Source: Notospermus geniculatus (taxonomy: Eukaryota; Nemertea; Pilidiophora; Heteronemertea; Lineidae). From it: a stretch of DNA of 64,000 bases. The position numbers were made by a program, and so were the translations under genes. The notes beneath the pieces are model-generated. The model had not been told where the DNA came from. It was given only the letters and a program-made list of their open reading frames with translations, and did no database searches. The first letter of the stretch is position 1. Each line of letters starts with the position of its first letter. Where the stretch lies: positions 289,022 through 353,021 of the forward strand of contig NMRB01000499.1 of NCBI GenBank assembly GCA_002633025.1, given 5' to 3'. Below, piece after piece: positions 1-11,160 of this stretch.

Positions 1-605
1 TGGAGAGGAAAACGTGCGCCCAAGTGGCTCAAAAGTTACGAACCTACATCTTTTCCAAACCATCGTGTTTTACTGACCTGTATACAGATGAATGACTGTG
101 GGTGGGGAGAAGTTCCAAAGTTTTCTGCCAACGATGCAATGTTTATCCCAGGAAAGACCCTAAGAATACCCCCGGGGACGACAGGTCTGAGCATTTATAG
201 ACTTTTGATATGACACAACGGATTGAACTGGTTGATAAATTGCATGAGGATTCGCTGAAAGTAGATATCAGATTCATCGAAACAGGAGTTGTCCATTTAT
301 GGAACGAATCCAGACGGACTGAGTCATTTGGAACCACTGCCAAAAAACCATCCAAGCATTACCTAATAAAAGCTATCAACAAGTACTTATATTCACTCAT
401 TTTCTGAATAATGACTGCGTGTAGAATGTTGAAACTCCCCACAAAAATAATCCGGTTTCGCCGAACCGTCCTCTAACTTCTCATACTCGCCACCCATCTT
501 CCCACCTTTAATCATCAAATCTGCCCCATTCATATTCACAGTAACTACAGTGACCCTTGTCCCATGTGTTCATGCACATGTACAGTGTACATGGTACTCC
601 TTCCA
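1..605. other. No recognised gene; two short open frames
   Basis: Frame 1 is open from the window edge to a stop near 211, and an overlapping frame runs from an ATG at 210 to 407 (65 residues). Neither product resembles a family I know and no clear splice sites define an exon. This could be the edge of an exon that begins outside the window, or chance. Confidence 0.3.
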
Positions 606-880
606 AACTTTCCATAGAATGAGCATTACCATTGAAACATTGCCACCAGCTTCCACAGAATGAGCAGTACCATTGAAACATTGCCACCAGCTTTCATAGA
701 ATGAGCATTACCATTGAAACATGGCCACCAGCTCTCATAGAATGAGCATTACCATTGAAACATGGCCACTAGCTTTCATAGAATGAGAACATGGCCACCA
801 GTTCTCATAGAATGAGCATTACCATTGAAACATGGCCACCAGCTTTCATAGAATGAACATTACCATTGAAACATGGCCCA
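606..880. repeat. 41-bp minisatellite
   Basis: Six to seven tandem copies of a unit of about 41 bases, recognisable by ATAGAATGAGCATTACC followed by ATTGAAACATGGCCACCAGC. One copy near 780 lacks about 12 internal bases. The unit has no conserved reading frame, so it is read as non-coding satellite. Confidence 0.85.
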
Positions 881-3010
881 GCAGGATCTCATGATGGAAC
901 GTTCCAGGGGTGACCCACCAAATACAAAATGCCAGGGTGCACCAAGTGCCTCGTTCATCAGAGAATCATTCCACGCGATATCTCAGAGCAACTGGTTTAG
1001 TTACCATGGTTAAGTCTCGCCACGAACAGATAGATATCTCTGGCCAACCCGTGAGCAGTATCGTTAGCTTTACCATGGCAACCGGTTCTTCAGCCTAGTG
1101 ATGGTGGCTGTATTTCATCTGTCGACTCGCTCGTGGAATTCAGGATTTAGCGCTGGAAACGCTGAGGAATCTTCTCTTTCAGCGAATGTTAACAAGGCGT
1201 CGATAGCATTCTGAGTGGAATTGAAGCAGACCATCAATATCGTGATTGACTTCATTGAGAACAGGCTACAAAACAAACTCGGTAGACAAAGATGTTGCAT
1301 GTGTTTCTAACACAGTGAGGTATATTGCAAATCGATTGTCGTACAAAGTGTACGGAGAATGTGAATGCCACGTGGATTAGTTTTATACTAGAGGTAAGCA
1401 AGGCGTTTTTCTCTCATCGTCGTAAACAAGAGGTTGACCTACGTTTGTTGGTGAGCGTTCTTCTGCTCTTAGTTCTAGTACGTAACGTATTACCTGTAAC
1501 CACACCCATCAGCCCTCCAGTAAGAAGCTTTGTATCGAATATCATACGAAATACCCGATTGAAACCCCGAGCTACCATTCCCCAGAATCAGACTGGTCGA
1601 TAACTCTCTCTCTCTGTCTTCCAGAGAGAGAAAGCTGGTGAACCGTTGATGATTAGGCCTAGCCAAAAATACATGTATCTTCAAAACTGAACAGTTTGGG
1701 CTGCAAAGCATCTATACGTTTTTACCAGTGAACCGAAAGCAGAGGTAGAACATGGAATTGATTGTAGCGTGCACAATCCTCCAGTATTACTGCCAATCGA
1801 TATTACATGTCGTTCCTAGTCGGCCAATCATGCCAATGCTGTCTCACTTCATAGTCCATGACGGTCTGATGACCAATCGCGAGGTCTCTAGATTACATAT
1901 TTTGAAAAGTCATGCACTACAGGTCGATGTGCATTCAACGTCGTATCGTACACCCTCAGTGTCCAAAAGTGCCAGGCTCCCTGCCACTGGATATCTATAA
2001 CACGCAGTGAAAAATCTGGCCAGTCTTCTTGTACTGAGGGGTGTATATATGGTGATGGTTCGGTTGGGCAACACTCGACAAGCTGCGTGTTACACACTAC
2101 ATAAGTTGAACCATCAGCCAGCAGTCTGGTCTTGTCCGATCACCTTCCCAACCCACGACCACCAACCGATATATTCAGTGGGAATCATTGCTTCCTTCAC
2201 TGGACGGCGCTACCCCTACTGAACATCTAAATAGCCTACGCCTTCTGATGACGTGACGCCCTCTTCGCTACCGAGGCTGCAGACCCTGATTTATGACCAG
2301 GTGATTGTCCCATCGACTGTGGTCGGGTCTCCAGAACAGAAAGTGAAAATTCACACGGAGAATTTTTCCCAGTGTAGGGTCTTCCTCAATGCATGTCTCA
2401 TAGAATATTCATGTCTAAAGCAAGTATTATGACTTATTGATGGGAAGAATGTGACAGCAATAAAATAATATTGTGTTCCTGTGCCCCGAGTGTGCAATGC
2501 CGATTGACGCGTCAACGGTTTTACATAGGCCCAATCGTTTTAATGCCTTTGTCATTTACTACTTCATGACTGTATGAATCAAACTGGTTGACATACTAGT
2601 ATATTCCAGATGTAAAATGAATAGATTCTTTCCCAAAAGAACGATGACGGGTCTGAGCTCTGTTTATTCATCTGTTGTGTCAACTCGACAAAATTTCAGT
2701 CGCCACAAAAAATAAGATTTTCAGCTGAGGTCCCAGAGGATCATAGGGTTCGATATTCGGCTGAGTGGATCTTAATGGAGCACGGTAGGCCTATTGGATC
2801 TCAAATGCGACGTAGAGGGAGCCACCTAGCGGCAGTAAGACAAATGACAAAAATGCATTACAAAATGTACGCAGTAAATCGGGTCATTCGCCGACACGTA
2901 GTTATAGACCTGCGGGTTGGCGAGTGGCGCGGTGGCGCCGGCTGTCACCAAAGTGGCCGTGCTCCTTTAAAAACACCCAGCTGTGACATAAAACCGTCAA
3001 GGTTGACCAT
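881..3010. other. Intergenic, nothing recognised
   Basis: Only short open frames (up to about 90 codons) without domain signatures or paired splice sites. A CT/GA-rich inverted stretch lies near 1607-1632. I see no gene here. Confidence 0.5.
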
Positions 3011-3011
3011 C

Positions 3012-3070
3012 ACTGACAGTACAGCTCCAGGGCCGTATTTAGCGGGGGGGGGGGCCTAGGGCCCCCCCAG
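3012..3070. repeat. G-run/C-run palindrome, probable transposon end
   Basis: A run of G, then GGCCTAGGGCC, then a run of C, preceded by CAGGGCCGTATTTAGC. This resembles the ends of interspersed repeats seen in many invertebrate genomes. A single N lies downstream at 3180. Confidence 0.4.
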
Positions 3071-3334
3071 AGCCAACCAAAAAACGTGATTTTCATGCAG
3101 ATTTTGGGCAAAAAACGGCAAAAAGAGGTCTTCTGACCCCCTGAGAGACTCCTGCCCCCCTGGACCAAAGAGTTAAATANCTGAAACTGAATGACGTGGA
3201 ATTTGGGATTTGTCTATTTTAAGAAAAATTCGGAAATATCACCAAAAACACGTGAAAAAGATATTTAATAATGAAAAAACAATGTTGTGGGAAACATACG
3301 CACCGCTTTCCCAACTCAGTTAAAGTGGAAAACT

Positions 3335-3925
3335 CCCAGGTTCACTGTGGTGATTCGTACACTCACAGGACGGCCGTATCGGGTATGTTTACCCTTCCGG
3401 GACTCGTCTATCCTTGTTATTCATTACTAGGTAATCCACGTACAGTACTTACATAACGCTTCTGCCATACCTTTCTGGCCACGAATACGAGTCAAATTCA
3501 TACCGGAAGAAAGCCGCCCATACAAGGCGCAATATTATTGCACAATATGTGACCCGGCACAGCAAAATGAGTCGGAAGTCGCACAGAAGAAGACCGAAGG
3601 TGAAACCAGACAGCAACCACAGAAATCGACCAAGTCAAATTTCACAATGGCCAGACAATCCTGAAATCAGCGAACCGTTGGTGTCACCTGGGACATGTTG
3701 GGTCTTCTTATGTGCGCATTCCGACTCATTTTGTCGTGCCGGGTCACATATGGGCCCCAAATGGGTGGTCGTGTGCTTCCAGCATGATAATTAGAAGAAA
3801 GATTGACAATAAGATTGCCCATTGTGATCCTCATATTGTGCAATAATATTGATCGTGTATGGGCAACTTAAGAATACAAATACGGTCGTCCTGTCGGTGT
3901 ACGAATCACCACAGTGAGGTTGGAG
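3335..3925. mobile_element. MITE-like element with long inverted repeats, copy 1
   Basis: The outer arm CACTGTGGTGATTCGTACAC near 3353 is repeated in reverse complement near 3897-3916. An inner inverted pair (GCCCATACA...CAATATTATTGCACAATAT near 3511 and its complement near 3830-3870) lies inside. The internal segment (3749-3853) is related to the element at 4132-4291. No transposase is present. Confidence 0.7.
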
Positions 3926-4131
3926 GCCTAAACTCCAATACGATCTGACTGGGTGTAAATAGTTTTCAATAGCCCATTATATAATGACATAATCCTATTG
4001 TCCGAATGCCAACAAACTTCCCAAACGCCCGTGTGAAAGGAATCCATCTCCCTGGAATCAAAGTCGGGTTTCATTGTTCAGCAAGGGATTTATAGAATAC
4101 ATGGGGAGAGACGACAACCATTCGAATACAC

Positions 4132-4291
4132 CCTTAAGCGGTTTTTCCACGGTACAATATATTGCACAATATGGAGCCCAAAATGGGTGTCATGTGCTTC
4201 TGGCATAATGGATGGGAGAAAGATTGGCAAATTGCCCGTTTTGATCCTCATATTGTGCAATAATATTGCACGTGGATAGGCCGCTTTAGGC
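4132..4291. mobile_element. MITE-like element, shorter copy of the family at 3335-3925
   Basis: The termini CCCTTAAGCGG and CCGCTTTAGGCG are inverted repeats, followed inward by the CAATATTATTGCACAATATG arm shared with copy 1. The central sequence, with the shared motif GTGCTTC(C/T)GGCAT, is clearly homologous to copy 1. Confidence 0.7.
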
Positions 4292-4422
4292 GTACTGGGC
4301 TATTGTTTGGAGGATCTGCATTCCTCGGACGCTGATTCATGTCGCACTTGTCACATCATGACCAATATCAGCCCTCTAAACAACACCTGCAGGCGTCAAC
4401 AGCCGATTTTGCGACCTGGCGA

Positions 4423-4557
4423 CCAGGGGTAGCCGCGTAGAAACTCTGCTAGCGCTAGCGGAGCCCATCTGCCGATAGTGCTGTACATTTTTCCATGCAT
4501 TTTAACACCGATAGGCTGTCGAAGCACTAGCGGAGTTTCTATGCGGCTACCCCTGGG
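4423..4557. mobile_element. MITE family A, copy 1 (135 bp)
   Basis: The terminal inverted repeat CCAGGGGTAGCCGC is matched by GCGGCTACCCCTGG at the other end. The core contains GCCCATCTGCCGATAGTGCT. A second copy with the same core lies at 17846-17957. Confidence 0.85.
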
Positions 4558-4640
4558 TCCATATTCATAAAACCTTGCTAGCTATTTGGTTGCTAGTACT
4601 CTGTAGAGTACATTGGCCTGCATAAAAACTGGTCGTTTAG

Positions 4641-5333
4641 TAAAGTAACGTTACAAAATCTCACCACTGGAGATGGAGAGATTTTGTAACGTTACAAAAT
4701 CTCACCACTGGAGAGATTTTGTAACCTTACAAAATCTCTCATTGCTAAAAATAATGTTACAAAATCTCACCACCACTGGAGAGATTTTGTAACGTTACAA
4801 AATCTCACCACTGGAGAGATTTTGTAACATTACAAAATCTCACCACTGGAGAGATTTTGTAACGTTACAAAATCTCACGACAGGAGAGATTTTGTAACGT
4901 TACAAAATCTCACCACTGGAGATGGTGAGATTTTGTAACGTTACAAAATCTCACCACTGGAGAGATTTTGTAACGTTACAAAATCTCTCATTGCTAAAAA
5001 TAATGTTACAAAATCTCACCACTACTGGAGAGATTTTGTAATGTTACAAAATCTCACCACTGGAGAGATTTTGTAACGTTACAAAATCTCACGACAGGAG
5101 AGATTTTGTAACGTTACAAAATCTCTCATTGCTAAAAATAATGTTACAAAATCTCACCACCACTGGAGAGATTTTGTAAAGTTACAAAATCTCACCACTG
5201 GAGATGGAGAGATTTTGTAACGTTACAAAATCTCTCCAGTGGTGGTGAGATTTTGCAACATTATTTTTAGCAATGAGAGACTTTGTAACGTTACAAATCT
5301 CACCACTGGAGAGATTTTGTAACGTAACAAAAT
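4641..5333. repeat. Array of palindromic units
   Basis: About 0.7 kb of tandem and inverted copies of a unit in which GTTACAAAATCTC, a short spacer such as ACCACTG, and GAGATTTTGTAAC follow one another, so each unit can fold on itself. A higher-order variant carries ATTGCTAAAAATAATGTTAC between units. It lies directly upstream of the MOLO1-like gene. Spacers are not unique, so it is not a CRISPR array. Confidence 0.9.
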
Positions 5334-5675
5334 GAGATAGACCCTGCTGTCAAACGGCCCATTCAGACACCCTTGTAATCAGATACCCTCCCTGATTACA
5401 TCATCTCGGCACCAAGGCTTGGTAAACTAGCACCCTCCCACGGATTAATCACATACCACCCACCCCTCCGCCAGATTCTGCGCCCTGCAGCCTCTGGGCC
5501 TCCGTCAGGTTCGGCGCTTTCACTGCAGTGGTGACCTTCGGAACTACGTGAAGTATGCAATCTGGGCAGGTTTGGCCGCGCTGTGTGTCACTACTGTCGC
5601 TGTTCATCTTCTTTCTAGGTTTCTACCACCAACCATGCCGATGACACCATCAGACAGATCCTGCCGTACCTAGGC

Positions 5676-8063
5676 ATGGGGATTGAACCCCTCTTCAATA
5701 TCCTGTTGAGTATCATCCTCATCATCCTCCCTGCATTGCTCCCCAAAGAATCCCCAATCACGGAATGGTCCAAGGAAACCTTCCCCAACCCTCACCGACA
5801 TGTCTACGACTGTGGCCAGAGAGGAAGAAGATCAAACGTCTGCGACCCTAATGGAATCATTTCATATGATGAAGGTAAGGTAAACATGTGAGCGCCCCCT
5901 GGCGATGTCACATGACACTACGTTGACAAATCCTCAGTTTTTTGGGAATTAAGACAAGTCTGAAAGAAATTGGAAAAAAGATGGCGAGAAACTCAATTAC
6001 CGCCTCATTACGCAAAAGAATGCAGGCCAGGGTGTTTATCACCAACTTATCCTTGTGTTCAGCCCGTTAATTAGCTCTTCCCAGTCACGAGTTTGCCAAT
6101 CGCTAGGCCTACAGTGACTTGTTCTTGTTTCAGCTGTCTCACTGGACCAGATGATTGACAGCCTTAAAGAGCTTCCCTGTCCTTGTGACGTGTGTCCGGG
6201 GGGTAAAAGAGGAGGCTACAGTATCGGTATAGCGTTCATGGCCAAACTCAAGTTTGAAGCAGAATACGAAGGGTAAGTCTTGCTCAGTTCAGCTCAGACC
6301 CTGCAGGCAGCAACCTCATTTTGATATGCTCATTACACCGATCGGTTGGCATGAGAATCTAACTCTGACTTGTATTGCAAGTAAAATACACAACACATCG
6401 ACATTTAATTGTGCCCAAATCTGTCGGTTGTCAGTTGATAGCGCCATCTTTGATGAATTAGTGACTACACTGATATAAGCCTAGCTAGCTGCCTATAGGT
6501 GCCTTTAAACGAAACAGACTGCATCATGTAGGCCTACTGCATCATTTGCCAGATAGTTTCCGGTCACCAAATATCAAAATATGTGTCTTTTTGCCACGCT
6601 GTCTAGTTTAGAAATGTTGTAGCAGTGCACCAGATATTTCTCGATAATCTGTCATCGCTATGAAGAGATGAGATGAGCGTTATTACGCCATCGTTCGGTG
6701 TGAACGGTAACTTCGATTGGGAAGAACGTTTCCGCGGGAAGTGGTTGTTGTAGACGTTCGTCTTGATCCCGATCTCTTAACGCTCTGTTGACAGCCATCA
6801 GTGTGTTTCTCTTCTGAATCTTCCCAGGTCGCCGATAACGAACAAACAGCGGATGTTGCAGGTCGAACAGTTTGCAGTCTACCTCCGAGACAAACGTTGG
6901 AATTTTGGCATTTGTAACAATGACGTCATCATCGTTATCGTCAATGATCTGGGAATTGTAAGTTATTTGTGGTTGTTTTCTTCATGGAATCTTCCAAGCG
7001 AGGGCCGCTGCCGTCTGCCTGTTATCACCAGTTTTCACTCTCGTGGAGGAGTTATTACATCTCCTCAGCATTCAGTTCTGATGGTGACTTTCCTGCCGTT
7101 AGAGGCCGCCTGTTAGCGGTCCTAGAACGTCGCAAAATTTGACGTCATAGACGTAAGGGCGTCCTCATCATTATCGATGACGTCGTGGCGTGCATTTTTT
7201 CTCTGTGACGTCAAGTTTCGTTACGGCAGTAAAGCCTCCCTTTCCTACATTCGGTTCCACAGCAAGCGTTATGATAGCCCTTCTTCAGCATGTATATTAT
7301 CGACACTGAATATCAACGGGCGCGGGCCCATCTCGTGGGTCGAGTGGTGGCCAAATCTCAGGAATCTCTACACTGCGCGGGGAGTGTACATTACCCTTTG
7401 ATACCTTTACAGGTATATGTCTCGACCGGGTCAATCGCCAGGTATAAAGTGACGAACCAATGTCTTGCTGAGTCAAATTCTGAAGCAGAACCCGCCTTCA
7501 AGGCGAGGAACTATACGCAAGGCTTGAAGCAACTGCTTCGACATTTCAAGTAAGTCCTGGTGTTCAGGTTGTGTTTCTTTAAACATCTTGTACTGGTACG
7601 AGCTACCAGTGGGGGCCATATTGAAAGATACTAAAGTATGTTGAACAAAATGATTTAAACTGTTGTTTTCCCGAACACTTTCCTGAGATAAGACAATCTC
7701 CTTCGAGGAGAGTCGTATCTAAACTGTTGTGTTTCTTGCAGGCAGTATTTCACGATAGGGGGTCCGTGTACGGCCGGATCAGGCGACAAGGATGACTGGC
7801 CGATAGAAGCTATCGTTGGAGTTGTCACTGGAACCTGTGTGTTCTTCATCGTGTGTTGTGTGACGCTGACTAGATTCTGTTCTGGGGCTGGAGCGGCGGG
7901 AGGCGGCGGCTCTCACAGGCATCATTACAGCGCCTATAACAGGGGCCAAAAGGAACAAAAGGAGGGATTTCAGACAAAGGTGTTTGAGGCGGATAATGTT
8001 CTCATCGACGCAATGATTGAGGAGCAAGAAAACGAAACACGCAGTAAAGATCACATGGTGTGA
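5676..8063 (+). CDS. MOLO1-like single-pass membrane protein, 5 exons, 308 aa
   Basis: Exons 5676-5874, 6134-6272, 6828-6957, 7413-7549 and 7742-8063 join with GT-AG sites and keep frame, giving 308 residues. The N-terminus is a hydrophobic leader (LFNILLSIILIILPALL). It is followed by VCDPNGIIS, YSIGIAFMAKL, FAVYLRDKRWNFGICNNDV and VYVSTGS, which match the extracellular TPM-type domain of the MOLO1 family (modulator of levamisole receptor). A C-terminal transmembrane segment spans about residues 223-245, followed by a roughly 60-residue cytoplasmic tail. In nematodes MOLO-1 is an auxiliary factor of acetylcholine-gated channels; that role here is inference. The open frame extends upstream to an acceptor-like site at 5618, so a 5' non-coding or leader exon may exist. 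The last exon is present again at 9234-9527 because of a contig overlap. Confidence 0.85.
7086..7228. mobile_element. MITE family C in MOLO1-like intron 3
   Basis: The sequence around CTTTCCTGCCGTTAGAGGCC and GGTCCTAGAACGTC is shared with 51949-52078. In the second copy the ends are inverted (GGTCCTAGAACGTCAC versus GTGACGTTCTAGGACC). Here the right half is diverged. Confidence 0.65.
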
Positions 8064-8185
8064 TCACCCGATCACATCGTGTGACGTGGTGATCACACGA
8101 TCACCCGATCACATGGTGTGGTGTGATCACCCGATCACATGGTGTGATCGCCCGATCACATGGTGTGATCGCCTGCTGTTTACCG
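8049..8185. repeat. GATCACATGGTGTGATC minisatellite overlapping the MOLO1-like stop codon
   Basis: Repeats of GATCAC(A/C)..GGTGTGATC(A/G)CCC begin within the last codons (Asp-His-Met-Val-stop) of the MOLO1-like gene and continue into the 3' UTR. The same array is in the second contig copy at 9513-9649. Confidence 0.8.
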
Positions 8186-8535
8186 ATCGCCGTATCTCCC
8201 CCTGCAGTCTGAATGATCAGAATTAAACGATGGAAATCGCTGAACTCACGTCAAACATTTCTAACAATCGGTTTGTCGTCTGCTGATAACGCCTCAGGAG
8301 ACGGACGCACGGAGCAGCCGACGATTCGAATTCGAATCAAATATTTTTCTGGAAATGGATATATTTTGTCGGAGTTATATTTTTCATTGCAAAGGATTAT
8401 GATTAGTTTGATTTTCATGAGTTAGTTATTAGTACGCACATGCCGCACTTGGCTGTGGTCGCGTTCTCTACACGTAGAGGCATCATGCCTGATTACACTA
8501 TCTGCGGCGGTCTTCAAATTGACTGTAAGGACAAT

Positions 8536-8702
8536 AGGAGCAGTCAGCCGCGCATATTGCTAACAGATGGCAGCACAGTCTTAGCGGACCAAATGCACAG
8601 GAAATCTATTATGATCGCTGCTCGATCGATAATGACTGGGTCCGCTAGATGCATTGAATTGGGCCCTAGTGACACCTAGTGGTCAACTCGCTGACAGCTC
8701 CT
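8536..8702. mobile_element. 167-bp MITE insertion, present in one allele only
   Basis: The ends AGGAGCAGTCAGC and GCTGACAGCTCCT form a terminal inverted repeat. The second copy of this region (around 9996) reads straight through GGACAATTCCCTG, so this insert, flanked by a 2-bp AT, is absent there. It lies in the 3' UTR region of the MOLO1-like gene. Confidence 0.85.
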
Positions 8703-9025
8703 ATTCCCTGTTCTACAGGGTCTAACTCTACAGTCAAGGCCCAATTCTATATTGTTTATCTGTAATTTCTGTACAACAACAGTACGTATACGTGTTTGCT
8801 GTTAGACTAACCTCGCCAGTTTGTGTTAACGTTGATCATCATTTTAATACTAAGTTTTATATGTCTAGTCATCAAAATTGAGTCCATATAGAACATAGCC
8901 GTTAATATTGAGTCCATGTCGATTATAAATGTTGTACATAATGTACTGTGTATCATAGATACATGTATGATATAATTTGCCTTTTTCATATTAGAGAATA
9001 TGATTTGTTTCTAATCCCGTCCCCA

Positions 9026-9031
9026 AATAAA
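9026..9031 (+). promoter_or_regulatory. Possible polyadenylation signal of the MOLO1-like gene
   Basis: AATAAA about 960 bases after the stop codon, conserved in the second copy near 10318. This would give a long 3' UTR containing the minisatellite and, in one allele, the MITE. An upstream signal could be used instead. Confidence 0.4.
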
Positions 9032-9232
9032 CGACTAAGAACTGAAGAGGTCTCCACGTCCTTCTTTGACTCTCCTACGTCGAGTTGGACTCTGTTTTTG
9101 CAGCTCGGTCGGTTAAACTAGACTTTGAGGGGGGTCTATTCTGAATGCCCTGGTTAAAGGATACGAATGGAGTTCGTGTTTTTGCACCACAAGCATTGAA
9201 AAGAATGCGAAAATCGAGGATGTAATACACTC

Positions 9233-9233
9233 N
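9233..9233. other. Single-N contig join with unmerged overlap
   Basis: Sequence 7770-9232 is repeated as 9234-10524. The left copy stops and the right copy starts exactly at the N, as expected when two contigs that overlap by about 1.3 kb were placed end to end without merging. Confidence 0.85.
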
Positions 9234-10524
9234 ACGGCCGGATCAGGCGACAAGGATGACTGGCCGATAGAAGCTATCGTTGGAGTTGTCACTGGAACCT
9301 GTGTGTTCTTCATCGTGTGTTGTGTGACGCTGACTAGATTCTGTTCTGGGGCTGGAGCGGCGGGAGGCGGCGGCTCTCACAGGCATCATTACAGCGCCTA
9401 TAACAGGGGCCAAAAGGAACAAAAGGAGGGATTTCAGACAAAGGTGTTTGAGGCGGATAATGTTCTCATCGACGCAATGATTGAGGAGCAAGAAAACGAA
9501 ACACGCAGTAAAGATCACATGGTGTGATCACCCGATCACATCGTGTGACGTGGTGATCACACGATCACCCGATCACATGGTGTGGTGTGATCACCCGATC
9601 ACATGGTGTGATCGCCCGATCACATGGTGTGATCGCCTGCTGTTTACCGATCGCCGTATCTCCCCCTGCAATCTGAATGATCAGAATTAAACGATGGAAA
9701 TCGCTGAACTCACGTCAAACATTTCTAACAATCGGTTTGTCGTCTGCTGATAACGCCTCAGGAGACGGACGCACGGAACAGCCGACGATTCGAATTCGAA
9801 TCAAATATTTTTCTGGAAATGGATATATTTTGTCGGAGTTATATTTTTCATTGCAAAGGATTATGATTAGTTTGATTTTCATGAGTTAGTTATTAGTACG
9901 CACATGCCGCACTTGGCTGTGGTCGCGTTCTCTACACATAGAGGCATGATGCCTGATTATATCTGCGGCGGTCTTCAAATTGACTGTAAGGACAATTCCC
10001 TGTTCTACAGGGTCTAACTCTACAGTCAAGGCCCAATTCTATATTGTTTATCTGTAATTTCTGTACAACAACAGTACGTATACGTGTTTGCTGTTAGACT
10101 AACCTCGCCAGTTTGTGTTAAAGTTGATCATCATTTTAATACTACGTTTTATATGTCTAGTCATCAATATTGAGTCCATATAGAACATAGCCGTTAATAT
10201 TGAGTCCATGTCGATTATAAATGTTGTACATAATGTACTGTGTATCATAGATACATGTATGATATAATTTGCCTTTTTCATATTAGAGAATATGATTTGT
10301 TTCTAATCCCGTCCCCAAATAAACGACTAAGAACTGAAGAGGTCTCCACGTCCTTCTTTGACTCTCCTACGTCGAGTTGGACTCTGTTTTTGCAGCTCGG
10401 TCGGTTAAACTAGACTTTGAGGGGGGTCTATTCTGAATGCCCTGGTTAAAGGATACGAATGGAGTTCGTGTTTTTGCACCACAAGCATTGAAAAGAATGC
10501 GAAAATCGAGGATGTAATACACTC
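9234..10524 (+). repeat. Second allelic copy of the MOLO1-like 3' end
   Basis: Nearly identical to 7770-9232 apart from point differences and absence of the 167-bp MITE. It carries the last part of the MOLO1-like last exon (9234-9527, from within the extracellular juxtamembrane part through the transmembrane segment and tail) but no upstream exons, so it should not be counted as a second gene. Confidence 0.85.
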
Positions 10525-11160
10525 CAACACTTACATTTGTGTTTATTTACACGAATAATAGTTAAAATTTACCATCAAAAGGCTTCAATTAGAAAACGTG
10601 CACTGTCCTTTCCTCCTCAGTGGCACACCACGAAAGAGATGAATCTCTCTTTTACCGTATTTTCAATCCGCCTTTCCTGTACAAAGACGCCCCGACGACT
10701 CGTCTCCATTTTGGTGAAATCCTTTAAAGTTCGTTTTGCACACTCTCATTGGTGGACTAAATACATTAGTAATTCGTGAGTTATTCAGTGTAATAAATCG
10801 AAATATTACATTGAATAAATCGGATTTTTGTCCCCTGCGGCCTACGACAGACGCTCGTTTCAGGATGAAGCATCCTAATGTTGATAGAGCGGCGTCACAC
10901 AAAGAGGGAATTCTCGTCAGATACTGCAGATCGTCCAGCAGACATTACAAAAGTATTAATGATAAGGTATATATATAGTGTTGATCTATTTACATTAAAT
11001 TATATTGATTTCAAGTCATATTAGTTATCGTACATGACGTAAGATGTCGCCGGAGTGAAGAAATGCAGCCCAGTTCCCTATCGGCATCTTACAGGTTGCT
11101 GTCTGTCTGTCTATCGTCCAGTTCACCGACTGTACACATGTCATACATCTCTTCCTTTAA
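10525..11160. other. Intergenic, nothing recognised
   Basis: Open frames of about 80 codons overlap on both strands near 10537-10978 with no domain signature or splice structure. This is the spacer between the convergent MOLO1-like and Ly6-like genes. Confidence 0.5.

Noticed and set aside
4641-5333. Possible CRISPR-like array
   Set aside because: Spacers are not unique, units are palindromic and variable, and the genome is eukaryotic with introns.
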